Below are positions 8,016-16,380 of a stretch of DNA of 64,000 bases, one piece after another (the first letter of the stretch is position 1; each line of letters begins with the position of its first letter). The DNA comes from an uncultured SAR86 cluster bacterium (GTDB lineage Bacteria; Pseudomonadota; Gammaproteobacteria; Magnimaribacterales; AG-339-G14). The position numbers and the translations under genes are program-made. Where the stretch lies: positions 85,783-149,782 of the forward strand of contig CACOBG010000002.1 of assembly GCA_902625415.1 (NCBI GenBank), read 5' to 3'. Below the pieces are notes generated by a model, which saw only the letters and a list, made by a program, of their open reading frames with translations, searched no databases and had not been told where the DNA came from.

Positions 8016-8044
8016 TTGACAGTGCAACTGTCATATTTTATATT
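8016..8044 (+). promoter_or_regulatory. Sigma70-type promoter for the amidohydrolase, predicted leaderless
   Basis: TTGACA (8016-8021, exact -35) and TATATT (8039-8044, one mismatch) are separated by 17 bases. The predicted start, about base 8051, falls directly at the ATG (8052) that family alignment favours. The ORF track's TTG start at 8016 is therefore the -35 element rather than a start codon. A second TATAAT lies upstream at 8001-8006 without a good -35. Confidence 0.6.
8018..8032. promoter_or_regulatory. Palindrome overlapping -35, possible operator
   Basis: GACAGT-GCA-ACTGTC is a perfect 6+6 inverted repeat with a 3-base centre that overlaps the -35 element and spacer of the amidohydrolase promoter, a typical place for a repressor site. 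No regulator gene is adjacent, so the identity of a binding protein is unknown. Confidence 0.4.
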
Positions 8045-8051
8045 TGATTTT

Positions 8052-9953
8052 ATGAGAGCATTACACGATTTAGTTATTAGAAACGGAAAAATTGTAGATG
8101 GCAGCGGAAAAAAACCTTTTCATGGCGATGTTGCTATCGATAATGGAAAGATATCTGCAGTAGGAATCGTTGAAAATCCTGGCAAAAAGGAAATTGACGC
8201 AAAAGGAAACATTGTCACTCCTGGGTGGGTAGACATTCATACTCATTATGATGGTCAAGTTTGTTGGGACCCATATTTGACCCCATCAAGCTGGCATGGT
8301 GTAACAACAGTTGTCATGGGAAATTGTGGAGTCGGTTTTGCTCCGGTAAAACCTGGCGATGAGGAATTTTTAATTCAATTGATGGAAGGAGTTGAAGACA
8401 TACCTGGTACGGCTCTCCATGAGGGAGTTGATTGGAATTGGGAAACTTTTCCAGAGTTTTTAGATGCGATAGAAAAAAAAGATTTTGTTATGGATCTAGG
8501 TTTTATGATTGGACATGGCCCTTTGAGAAGTTATGTTATGGGATACGAAAGATGTCAAAATCAAGTTGATGCCTCAAAAGAAGAAATTTCCAAAATGTCA
8601 GATATTGTCACTGAAGCTATTGAATCTGGCGCCTTAGGGTTTAGTACTTCTAGAACAATTCTACATCGAGATGTTCACGGAGTTTATGTTCCTGGAACCG
8701 AAGCAAGTTCGGAAGAAATGAAATCTTTAGCTTTTGCAATTGATAAAGCAGGCGAGGGAACTTTGGAAATTGTTTCCGATTGGCTTGATAAAGAAATCGA
8801 AATGTCTTGGATGAGAGAATACGTTGAAAAAAGCGATTGTGGACTGACAGTTCTTCAGACAAGTGGCGATGCAGTAAAAACAATTTTATTTTGCGAAGAA
8901 CAGTTTTTAAAAGGTAAAAACGTTAGACCTCAATTTCCAGGAAGGAATGTGGGCATGATGTTTGGTTTGGAAAGCTCTTTGCATCCTTTTATAGGCCATC
9001 CTTCTTATCGAGAAATAGCAGATCTTCCTTTATCTGAGAGGGTAAAAATTATGAAAGATCCTGCTTTTAAGGAAAAATTACTTAATGAAAAGCCTAACTT
9101 TGTTTCTGAAATAGAAAAATCAATGAACGAGCAAGGTAGTACCAAATCCCAAGAAGAAATCAAAGAAGCAGCTAACTTAGGCCTTAAACTCATTTCCAAC
9201 TACGATACTCAATTCATTTTAGGAGATCCTCCTAACTATGAACCTGGAAAAGAAGACAGTATTGCAGCTTTAGCAGAGTCTAAAGGCATAGCTGAACTTG
9301 AAGTCATTTATGACGAATTTCTTAAAAACGAAGGCACTAATTTAGTTTATGCCTGTTTTACCCCTTATGAAAATCATAAATTAGATTTTGTAGAGCGAGC
9401 TTACGGTCTTAAATCCTCTGTAGCTGGCGGAAGCGATGGCGGAGCTCATTGTGGTCTGATATGTGATGCCAGTATGCCAACAACTAATCTATCACACTGG
9501 GCAAGAGACAGAGAGGCTGGTAAAAAAATTCCGATTGAATTAATTGTAAGAAAACAAACTAAGGATACTGCTGAAACTTATGGTTTGTTTGACCGAGGGG
9601 AAATTAAAACAGGAATGTTAGCTGATCTGAATATCATTGATTTCGAGAAGCTTAATGTTACTCATCCTAAAATGGTATACGATCTGCCTTTGGGAGGAAG
9701 AAGATTAATTCAAACCTCTTCAGGTTACTTAGCTACAGTTAAGAGCGGTGAAGTAGTCTACGAAGCTGGTGAAGCGACAGGAATTCTTCCAGGAAAATTA
9801 ATTCGAGGAAAACAAACTTGTGAAGTAAAAACGGAAAAAGAAAGGGTACCTTTCATTGACCGAACTCTTCGTTTAATGTCTGTTAAAGCTTTTAAATTAC
9901 TCTGGAATTTAAGAAAAAACTCAGTTAAAACAACTGTTGTTTCTGACGACTAA
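8052..9953 (+). CDS. N-acyl-D-amino-acid deacylase / D-aminoacylase-type amidohydrolase
   Basis: A 633-residue protein of the amidohydrolase superfamily. It opens with DLVIRNGKIVDGSG, the usual start of D-aminoacylases, then HTHYDGQVCWDP (metal-binding HxH on strand 1, about residues 63-74), an NCGVGFAP segment, GALGFSTSR (about 197-205) and a late GGSDGGAHC segment typical of the D-aminoacylase branch. The C-terminal ~60 residues rebuild the small beta-sandwich (VYEAGEATG). These enzymes hydrolyse N-acyl-D-amino acids or related amides in the cytoplasm, with a Zn-dependent centre. I start at ATG 8052 rather than the track's 8016, based on family alignment and the promoter. Its stop overlaps the stop of the converging MFS gene. 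Confidence 0.85.
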   Translation: MRALHDLVIRNGKIVDGSGKKPFHGDVAIDNGKISAVGIVENPGKKEIDAKGNIVTPGWVDIHTHYDGQVCWDPYLTPSSWHGVTTVVMGNCGVGFAPVKPGDEEFLIQLMEGVEDIPGTALHEGVDWNWETFPEFLDAIEKKDFVMDLGFMIGHGPLRSYVMGYERCQNQVDASKEEISKMSDIVTEAIESGALGFSTSRTILHRDVHGVYVPGTEASSEEMKSLAFAIDKAGEGTLEIVSDWLDKEIEMSWMREYVEKSDCGLTVLQTSGDAVKTILFCEEQFLKGKNVRPQFPGRNVGMMFGLESSLHPFIGHPSYREIADLPLSERVKIMKDPAFKEKLLNEKPNFVSEIEKSMNEQGSTKSQEEIKEAANLGLKLISNYDTQFILGDPPNYEPGKEDSIAALAESKGIAELEVIYDEFLKNEGTNLVYACFTPYENHKLDFVERAYGLKSSVAGGSDGGAHCGLICDASMPTTNLSHWARDREAGKKIPIELIVRKQTKDTAETYGLFDRGEIKTGMLADLNIIDFEKLNVTHPKMVYDLPLGGRRLIQTSSGYLATVKSGEVVYEAGEATGILPGKLIRGKQTCEVKTEKERVPFIDRTLRLMSVKAFKLLWNLRKNSVKTTVVSDD

Positions 9954-11251
9954 ACTGAAGCTTCCAGATTAGCTTTATCTCTTGCATACCTTCGCCCAGC
10001 AAAGTAATAACATGGGATGGCAAGAGATCCGATAAAACCAAAGATTAATAAAGCCCAAGTATAAGGTTCTGCAATGGTACCTTTAGTTATATCAATCATA
10101 ATTCCTGCTCCTAAGGAACCGATAGTAAGGCCAATTAAGTTTATACAAAGTATGTAGAAAGCAACGATTGTCGCTCTAATTTTCTCTGGAACTAACTCTT
10201 GAACAGTAGAAAAAGTGGGGCCATAAAAACATCCCAACTGAAAATAACCAAGGACTACACCAACCCAAAAAATTACTGTTGTTGGTTCCACAAATCGATA
10301 GATTACACCTATCGGTAATAAAATAAGAGATAACCAAAATAAGAAAATTGGTCTACCCTGATTTGTTTTCTCTAACCACCAGTCACTCACTAGCCCACCA
10401 AACAAAACTCCCGCTAGTCCGGCAAAGACAGCGATGATTCCAGATATTTGAGCGATGACACTTCTATCAAAACCTCTTTCCTCAACTAGCCATATTTGCT
10501 CAAAGGCGGCTGCACCAAGAATAATATGATAAAAAACTCCCCCAGAAATGGTGAGTGTTAGAGCAGGTGATTTTTTTAAAGCATTAACCAAGATTGTCAT
10601 TACTTCCGAGAAAGATAGTTTCTCTTCTTGGGCTTCGATTAAATTTTGACTTTCAACTCTTTTTTTATCTTTAAAGAGCAACATGCAAAGTCCTAAGAAA
10701 ACACCCAGGATTCCTAACATATAAAAGCATCCACGCCACCCAATCGTTTCTCCAAGCAAGCCTTCTAAAAAAATTGGTGATTTTATATCCGCAACAAACC
10801 CAACCAATAAAAGACTAATCGCAACCCCTAAGGGAACTCCTAAGTAATAAAATCCAGCAGCAAACCCCATCCTTTTTGGTGGGAAGGCATCGCCCAAAAG
10901 AGACATTGAGGTTGGGGTTATAATTGATTCACCGACACCAATAAACATTCTCGGCAGAGCTAAAGTAATAAATCCTTTGGCTGCACCTGAGGCCATTGTA
11001 AAAACACTCCAAAGTACTACTCCAAAAGCAATCAACTTAGATCTATTCACCCGATCAGCTAGAGCTCCCATGAACAGACCCATTATTGAGTAAAAGAAAA
11101 TAAAAGCTAAAGAGGTAAGCAGTCCAAATTGCCAACCTGTAAGCTCCAGTTCTGGAACAATATAGTTGGCAAAACTTGCGATTAATTGTCTATCTGTAAT
11201 ATTGAGAAGATTTAATACAGTTAGAAAAAAAAGAAGTCTATATGGATTCAT
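9950..11251 (-). CDS. MFS transporter (spinster-like / sugar-phosphate-type family)
   Basis: A twelve-segment membrane protein of 433 residues from the start I prefer. TM1 carries NLLNITDRQ, the 'N-x-x-DRQ' motif of spinster-like and related MFS carriers; the loop 2-3 motif is GALADRVNRSKLI, and a central cytoplasmic loop (KKRVESQNLIEAQEEKLS) divides the two six-TM halves. The longer ORF starts at 11281, but a TATACT -10 element directly abuts that ATG, so transcription would begin inside it; the in-frame ATG at 11251 fits better. Substrate unknown. The position next to an amidohydrolase whose 3' end overlaps it is suggestive but they are on opposite strands. Confidence 0.85.
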   Translation of the reverse strand: MNPYRLLFFLTVLNLLNITDRQLIASFANYIVPELELTGWQFGLLTSLAFIFFYSIMGLFMGALADRVNRSKLIAFGVVLWSVFTMASGAAKGFITLALPRMFIGVGESIITPTSMSLLGDAFPPKRMGFAAGFYYLGVPLGVAISLLLVGFVADIKSPIFLEGLLGETIGWRGCFYMLGILGVFLGLCMLLFKDKKRVESQNLIEAQEEKLSFSEVMTILVNALKKSPALTLTISGGVFYHIILGAAAFEQIWLVEERGFDRSVIAQISGIIAVFAGLAGVLFGGLVSDWWLEKTNQGRPIFLFWLSLILLPIGVIYRFVEPTTVIFWVGVVLGYFQLGCFYGPTFSTVQELVPEKIRATIVAFYILCINLIGLTIGSLGAGIMIDITKGTIAEPYTWALLIFGFIGSLAIPCYYFAGRRYARDKANLEASV

Positions 11252-11310
11252 ACTTATAGGATATTGTGAAAGAATTATCATAGTATAGGATTTTTAAAAA
11301 AATATAAAAA

Positions 11311-11910
11311 ATGTTTGTTTTGGGCGTAACAGGTGGAATTGGGTCTGGCAAATCAGCCGCAACTGATATTTTTTCCTCTCTGGGAATTAAGATAGTCGAT
11401 GCTGATGTTCTATCAAGAGTCCCCGTTCAAAAAGGAGAAGCAGGCCTTTTTGAGATAGAAAAAAGATATGGTTCTGAAATTCTTCTTGCAACAGGCGAAC
11501 TGGATAGAAAAAAATTAAGAGAAATAATATTTGAAAAAGAAGAGGAAAAAGATTGGTTAGAAAATTTACTTCATCCTCTTATAGCAGATTTAATTAAAGA
11601 GGAATTAAAATCATCTTCTTCCAAGTATACAATCCTTGCCTCACCATTGTTGTTCGAAACTAAACAGTCCGATTATTGCGATGAAGTACTGGTTATTGAT
11701 GTATCTGAGAAAACTCAAATTTTCAGAACAAAAACACGAGACGATGTTCCAGAAGAACAAGTGAAAACTATAATTCTTTCGCAAATAAATCGTTCTGAAA
11801 GACTCAGATTAGCAACTCACATTATAAAAAATGAAGATACTTTAGATGATCTAAAAAAAGCTGTAACAGAATTACATCAAAAAATAATTATTCAAATTGA
11901 AACCAAATGA
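11311..11910 (+). CDS. coaE: Dephospho-CoA kinase
   Basis: CoaE catalyses the last step of coenzyme A synthesis, phosphorylating the 3'-hydroxyl of dephospho-CoA. At 199 residues it has the usual length. The P-loop GGIGSGKS (residues 8-15), the VDADVLSR segment and the LLFET motif near residue 113 are characteristic. The TGA stop overlaps the yacG start (ATGA). The coaE-yacG pair next to argJ/secA/lpxC is the same neighbourhood seen in many gammaproteobacteria, including E. coli. Confidence 0.95.
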   Translation: MFVLGVTGGIGSGKSAATDIFSSLGIKIVDADVLSRVPVQKGEAGLFEIEKRYGSEILLATGELDRKKLREIIFEKEEEKDWLENLLHPLIADLIKEELKSSSSKYTILASPLLFETKQSDYCDEVLVIDVSEKTQIFRTKTRDDVPEEQVKTIILSQINRSERLRLATHIIKNEDTLDDLKKAVTELHQKIIIQIETK

Positions 11911-12059
11911 AATGTCCAAGTTGTAAAGAAGAAATTTCAGAAAGTGCTGATAAAAAATTTAGACCTTTCTGCTCAGAAAGGTGCCGCTCTCTGGACCTGT
12001 CAGATTGGCTTAACGAAAGAAATGTTATTTCTTCGGACTTATCTCATTCAGAAGATTGA
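11907..12059 (+). CDS. yacG: DNA gyrase inhibitor YacG (zinc-binding)
   Basis: This 50-residue gene is too short for the ORF track. It begins MKCPSC and continues to FCSERCRSLDLSDWL, giving the four zinc ligands CxxC and CxxxC and the 'DL..WL' ending diagnostic of YacG. E. coli YacG binds GyrB and inhibits gyrase. It overlaps the coaE stop by four bases (ATGA), so the two are translationally coupled, and its 3' end overlaps the converging ThiE-like gene by 16 bases. Confidence 0.93.
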   Translation: MKCPSCKEEISESADKKFRPFCSERCRSLDLSDWLNERNVISSDLSHSED

Positions 12060-12586
12060 AAAAATCCACTTATACCTGCAATACCTTGAGCACCATTTTC
12101 TTTTGCAATTGTAAGATCTTCTTGCTTTAAACCTCCTAATGCAAAACTTGGTCCTGGAAATAGCTTGGCCAGTTTAGAAAATTTCTCCCAGCCCAGTGCA
12201 GGATTTTTATTAACAACATTTTTTATTGGAGAGATAAATATATAATCCAGTCCAAGTTGTGCAGCTTTAATGACTTCTTTTTTATTATGACATGAAGCAC
12301 CTGTCAAAGAGGAACTCAACTGATTTGTTTCTATCAAATCTCTAGAGGTTAGATGTAGGCTTTCATGATCGGAAATATTTTTTCCCAACCCTGAATTTAA
12401 AATTACTTTGCCTCCCTTATTTTCATAAATTTCTTTGGTTTTATTCCAATGCTCTGATGAAAAATACATTACATCCACTCTGTAGATCAAGTAATTTGAA
12501 GTATCAGATAGTTTTTCAATCAGAGAAAAGAAGTTTTCTGGAATTTTTTTTGGAGTTATTGGAATAAAACTAGCTTCTGTAATCAC
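12044..12586 (-). CDS. ThiE/TenI-like protein, remnant of a Nudix-ThiE fusion
   Basis: A 180-residue half TIM-barrel related to thiamine-phosphate synthase. LTGASCHNKKEVIKA, DYIFISPI, then LGWEKF and FALGGL are the conserved elements of the ThiE-like domain that many gammaproteobacteria carry fused behind a MutT/Nudix domain next to argJ or secA. Here the Nudix half is missing: the ORF begins directly with the ThiE-like domain, overlapping argJ by 17 bases. True ThiE phosphate-binding residues are only partly recognisable, so thiamine synthesis is doubtful. It might have a role in oxidised nucleotide or thiazole salvage by analogy, which is inference. Confidence 0.75.
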   Translation of the reverse strand: MITEASFIPITPKKIPENFFSLIEKLSDTSNYLIYRVDVMYFSSEHWNKTKEIYENKGGKVILNSGLGKNISDHESLHLTSRDLIETNQLSSSLTGASCHNKKEVIKAAQLGLDYIFISPIKNVVNKNPALGWEKFSKLAKLFPGPSFALGGLKQEDLTIAKENGAQGIAGISGFFQSSE

Positions 12587-13745
12587 TATTGATTGATATG
12601 TACTCTGGGGATAGGTCTGATGTCATGACAAGAGCCGATTGTTTAGATTTCCCAAGATTGATTTCGATATTGATTGTTTTTTTTCTAAATTCCTTTTTGC
12701 CTTTTGCTTCAGAATATTTTGGACTTAGATTTCCATTGACTAAAACCGGATGACCTCCAATTTTTAGTGATAGATTTTTCATATCAAACTCTTTTTCATC
12801 AGCATTTCCTGCAGCAGTAATAATTCTGCCCCAATTGGGATCTTCACCGAATGCGGCTGTTTTAACCAAAGGAGAGTTTGCAACTTTTAAAGCAACTTTC
12901 TTAGAAGCTTTATAAGAGCTTAATCCCGAAACTTTAATTTTAATGAGTTTGGTCGCACCTTCTCCATCTAAAACCATCTTTTCAGCTAATTCTCTAAAGA
13001 CCTCAAAAAAGTTATTCTTAATTTTTTTCTGATATTTCTTAAAGTCACTTTTTTTCTCTGAGGTTGTTGCAAAAATACTGGAATCACTTGGAGATTGATC
13101 TCCATCAATGGAGATGGCATTAAATGTTTGATCGCAAATATCCTTGTGTAATTTCTTCAACTGAATTTTTGAAAGTATTAGATCCGTAAAAATAAAACTC
13201 AGGGTAGTTGCCATATTCGGTTCAATCATCCCAACTCCTTTTGCAACGCCGATTACATTAATTTTTTGACTCCCTAGTTTAAATTCCCTTTTTACTACTT
13301 TATGTCGAGTGTCTGTAGTCATTATTGCATTAGCAAAGTCTTCCCAAGAATTTTTACCTAACTGATTAGTACATTTTTTAAACGCTTGAGAAAGCTTTTT
13401 AGTGTCAAGCAATTCTCCTACCACGCCAGTAGAAAAGGGCAGGATATTGTCTTTGGATACATTTAATGAAGAGGAAACATGATCAATGAGTTTTTCAGAA
13501 TCTTTTTTTCCTTTCTTGCCGGTTGCAGCATTTGCATTTCCAGCATTGACCATCAAGACTTTTGGTTCTGAAATATTTTTATTTATTTTTTCCAAACATA
13601 TTTCAACAGGTGCAGACTTAAATTTATTTGAGGTAAACAAGCCAGACCAAATTGCTTTCTTCTCAAGTTTTACTATTGAGGTATCCAATCTAGTTCCATA
13701 CTTCGTCTTGGAGGATGCGCAACCAATTTTTATATCTTTCAACAT
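12570..13745 (-). CDS. argJ: Bifunctional glutamate N-acetyltransferase / ornithine acetyltransferase
   Basis: ArgJ recycles the acetyl group between N-acetylornithine and glutamate in arginine synthesis. The 391-residue protein has the autocleavage site MATTLSF (Thr near residue 180; the family usually has MATML), which splits the precursor into alpha and beta chains and supplies the nucleophile. Other conserved blocks are VNAGNANA, STGVVGE and the C-terminal TSDLSPEYISINSDYRS. It overlaps the end of secA by one base and the ThiE-like gene by 17, so the three form one transcript. Confidence 0.95.
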   Translation of the reverse strand: MLKDIKIGCASSKTKYGTRLDTSIVKLEKKAIWSGLFTSNKFKSAPVEICLEKINKNISEPKVLMVNAGNANAATGKKGKKDSEKLIDHVSSSLNVSKDNILPFSTGVVGELLDTKKLSQAFKKCTNQLGKNSWEDFANAIMTTDTRHKVVKREFKLGSQKINVIGVAKGVGMIEPNMATTLSFIFTDLILSKIQLKKLHKDICDQTFNAISIDGDQSPSDSSIFATTSEKKSDFKKYQKKIKNNFFEVFRELAEKMVLDGEGATKLIKIKVSGLSSYKASKKVALKVANSPLVKTAAFGEDPNWGRIITAAGNADEKEFDMKNLSLKIGGHPVLVNGNLSPKYSEAKGKKEFRKKTINIEINLGKSKQSALVMTSDLSPEYISINSDYRS

Positions 13746-16378
13746 TATCTTTTTTTCTTTTTTCTGTTAGCTTTTGCTTGTAGTCTTCTTAAACGTCTAT
13801 TTCCCTCTACTGGTTGATCGTTATTAGATGCTTGTTGGTTAGACACAGAGTTATCCACAAATGCTGATGGAGAATTTTCGTGCACAGTTTTAGTTTTTTC
13901 CAAGACCTCTCTAGATTTCATCTTTTCAATTTCTTGTTCGTCTTCAGGTTTTACTTCGACACGGCAAAGGAATCTTGTAGATTCTTTTTTTATTGTTTCG
14001 AGAAGTTGTTCAAACATTTCAAACGCTTCTCTTTTGTATTCAAGACGCGGATCTTTTCCTGCATAACTTCGAAACCCAATGTTTTGTCTGAGCGAATCAA
14101 GTTGATTGATATGATTCTTCCAACTTTGATCAATAACCTGCAGGATGATTTGATTTTCCAATTGAGAATAAACGTTTGGAAATTTATTTCTTTTTTCTAA
14201 GTAAATTTTGTCAGCAAAATCCAAAAGCTTATTAAGCACCTCTTGAGTGTTGGATTCACTATTTTCTAATTCAGTTTTTAAATTAAATTGCAAATTAAAT
14301 TCAGATTCTAGGATATTTGTTAGTTCATCAACTTTCCAGTTGACTTCTATTTCATATTCAGGAATTTGAGCTTCAAAAGTCGAGCTCAAAACATCAGCTC
14401 GCATATTTGAAATTAAGTCGTCTAAATCATTGTCTTCTAATATTTCTTTTCTTTGCTTATAAATTACCTGCCTTTGTTCATTCAAGACATCATCAAATTC
14501 TAGAATTCTTTTACGTATATCAAAATTCCTACCTTCAACTCGTCGTTGAGCTCGTTCTATAGAATTGGTTAACATTTTATGTTCTATCGATTCTCCTTTT
14601 TTCATTCCACCAAAGGATTGCATAAGAGCTTTCATTCGGTCAGGAGCAAATATTTTGAGCAAGCCATCATCTAGTGATAAGAAAAATTGAGAAGAACCGG
14701 GGTCACCTTGTCGTCCTGACCTACCTCTCAACTGATTATCAATTCTTCGAGATTCATGTCTTTCGGTACCGATGACATGTAATCCTCCCAATTCAACAAT
14801 TTCCTTTCTGGCTGCTGCAGATTCAGGGAATCCTCCAAGGACAATATCTGTTCCTCTTCCAGCCATATTTGTAGCTATTGTCACAGCTTTTTCTTTTCCA
14901 GCTTGGGAAATTATTTCTGCTTCTTGTTGATTTTGTTTGGCATTTAAAACACGATGAGGAATATTTAATGTATCCAGTTTTTTTGACAAAACTTCAGAGT
15001 TCTCAACAGATATGGTGCCGACAAGAATGGGATTACCTTTTTCGTGATAAGTCTTTATCTCATCGATGATGGCATCATTTTTTTCATCCTCTGTGAGATA
15101 AATTTTATCGTTTTTGTCTTCTCTGACCATTGGAAGATTTGTTGGAATAGAAATTGCCTCCAAAGAATAAATTTCATCAAATTCTCTAGCTTCTGTTTTG
15201 GCAGTTCCTGTCATGCCTGACAGCTTCTCAAACATCCTAAAGAAGTTTTGAAAAGTAGTAGACGCAAGTGTTTGACTTTCAACTTGAATGTCCAAATTTT
15301 CTTTTAATTCTAGAGCCTGATGCACTCCATCAGAAAGTCTTCTGCCTGGCATCGCTCGACCTGAATTGGTATCAATTAAGATGACTTTTCCATTTTGAAC
15401 TATGTAATCGGTATTTTTTTCAAACAGTGTTTCAGCCCTAACAAGAGCTTGGACCATATTCAGAAGTTTTAAGTTTTCACTAGCATACAAACTCACAGAA
15501 TCCTCGAGGAGGTTATTTTGCTTGAGATAATTTTCTATTTTTTCATGCCCATTTTCGGTAATTTCTATTGATCTGGATTGCAGATCTATAGTGAAGTCTC
15601 CTGCTTTCACGACTTCTTCTTTTTCAAAATCAAACTCTTCCTCAGTGAGACTTTTCACTACCGGCTTAAGCTTTCTATAGAGGGGTCCATTATCCTCTGC
15701 AACGCCACTTATTATTAAAGGAGTTCTGGCTTCATCGATTAATATCGAATCCACTTCGTCTACCACCACAAAATAAGGGTCTCTTTGAAGACGATCTTCC
15801 TCTCTGAGAACCATATTATCCCTGAGGTAATCAAAGCCTAGCTCGTTGTTTGTGGCATAAACGACGTCTTTGGCATAGTTTTCTTTTTTCTCTAAAGGAT
15901 TAAGTTCTGGAGTGATATATCCAACATTCATTCCCAAGCCTTCGAAAATTGGAGCCATCCAGTTTGCATCTCTTTTAGCCAAGTATTCATTTGCAGTAAC
16001 CACAATGACACTTTTTCCAGTAAGTGCATTGAGATAACAGGGTAAGGTTGCAACCAATGTCTTTCCTTCTCCCGTTGCCATTTCAGCAATCATGCCTTGA
16101 TTTAAAATGGCACCACCAATTAATTGACAATCGTAGTGACGAAGTCCTAAAAATCTTTTGCTTGATTCTCTTACAGCTGCAAACGCCTCTGGCATGATGT
16201 CTTCTAAACTTGAACCTTCGGAAAGTCTTTCTTTTAATTTACTAGTTGTATTTTTAAGTTCTTCGTTTGTAAAAGAATCAAAGTTTTGTTCTAAATCATT
16301 TATTGAATTTACAACGCTTCCGAGTTTACGTAAAACTCGCTTGTCTTTGTTTCCAAATAAGAATGACAATATGGACAT
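13745..16378 (-). CDS. secA: Preprotein translocase ATPase SecA, without the C-terminal zinc motif
   Basis: SecA drives secretory proteins through SecYEG. The 877 residues cover nucleotide-binding domain 1 (MATGEGKTLVA Walker A near 100; VDEVDSILIDEARTPL, Walker B), the preprotein cross-linking domain, domain 2 (TNMAGRGTDI; RGRSGRQGDPG) and the helical wing/scaffold. It ends in a basic RRLRRLQAKANRKKKKR where most gammaproteobacterial SecAs have the CxCxSGKKYKxCHG zinc motif that binds SecB and phospholipid. Either SecB is not used here or binding differs. The gene lies two bases after lpxC with no secM between them. Confidence 0.97.
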   Translation of the reverse strand: MSILSFLFGNKDKRVLRKLGSVVNSINDLEQNFDSFTNEELKNTTSKLKERLSEGSSLEDIMPEAFAAVRESSKRFLGLRHYDCQLIGGAILNQGMIAEMATGEGKTLVATLPCYLNALTGKSVIVVTANEYLAKRDANWMAPIFEGLGMNVGYITPELNPLEKKENYAKDVVYATNNELGFDYLRDNMVLREEDRLQRDPYFVVVDEVDSILIDEARTPLIISGVAEDNGPLYRKLKPVVKSLTEEEFDFEKEEVVKAGDFTIDLQSRSIEITENGHEKIENYLKQNNLLEDSVSLYASENLKLLNMVQALVRAETLFEKNTDYIVQNGKVILIDTNSGRAMPGRRLSDGVHQALELKENLDIQVESQTLASTTFQNFFRMFEKLSGMTGTAKTEAREFDEIYSLEAISIPTNLPMVREDKNDKIYLTEDEKNDAIIDEIKTYHEKGNPILVGTISVENSEVLSKKLDTLNIPHRVLNAKQNQQEAEIISQAGKEKAVTIATNMAGRGTDIVLGGFPESAAARKEIVELGGLHVIGTERHESRRIDNQLRGRSGRQGDPGSSQFFLSLDDGLLKIFAPDRMKALMQSFGGMKKGESIEHKMLTNSIERAQRRVEGRNFDIRKRILEFDDVLNEQRQVIYKQRKEILEDNDLDDLISNMRADVLSSTFEAQIPEYEIEVNWKVDELTNILESEFNLQFNLKTELENSESNTQEVLNKLLDFADKIYLEKRNKFPNVYSQLENQIILQVIDQSWKNHINQLDSLRQNIGFRSYAGKDPRLEYKREAFEMFEQLLETIKKESTRFLCRVEVKPEDEQEIEKMKSREVLEKTKTVHENSPSAFVDNSVSNQQASNNDQPVEGNRRLRRLQAKANRKKKKR

Positions 16379-16380
16379 GT

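Noticed and set aside
13745-13800. Frameshift as a cause of the missing SecA zinc motif
   Set aside because: No CxC or CH-type residues appear in the other frames just downstream, where argJ already begins; the tail seems genuinely different.
13880-14200. ORF antisense to secA, plus many similar antisense ORFs across rpoB, rpoC, uvrA and ribosomal genes
   Set aside because: These mirror well-supported genes on the other strand and have low-complexity composition; no independent evidence.
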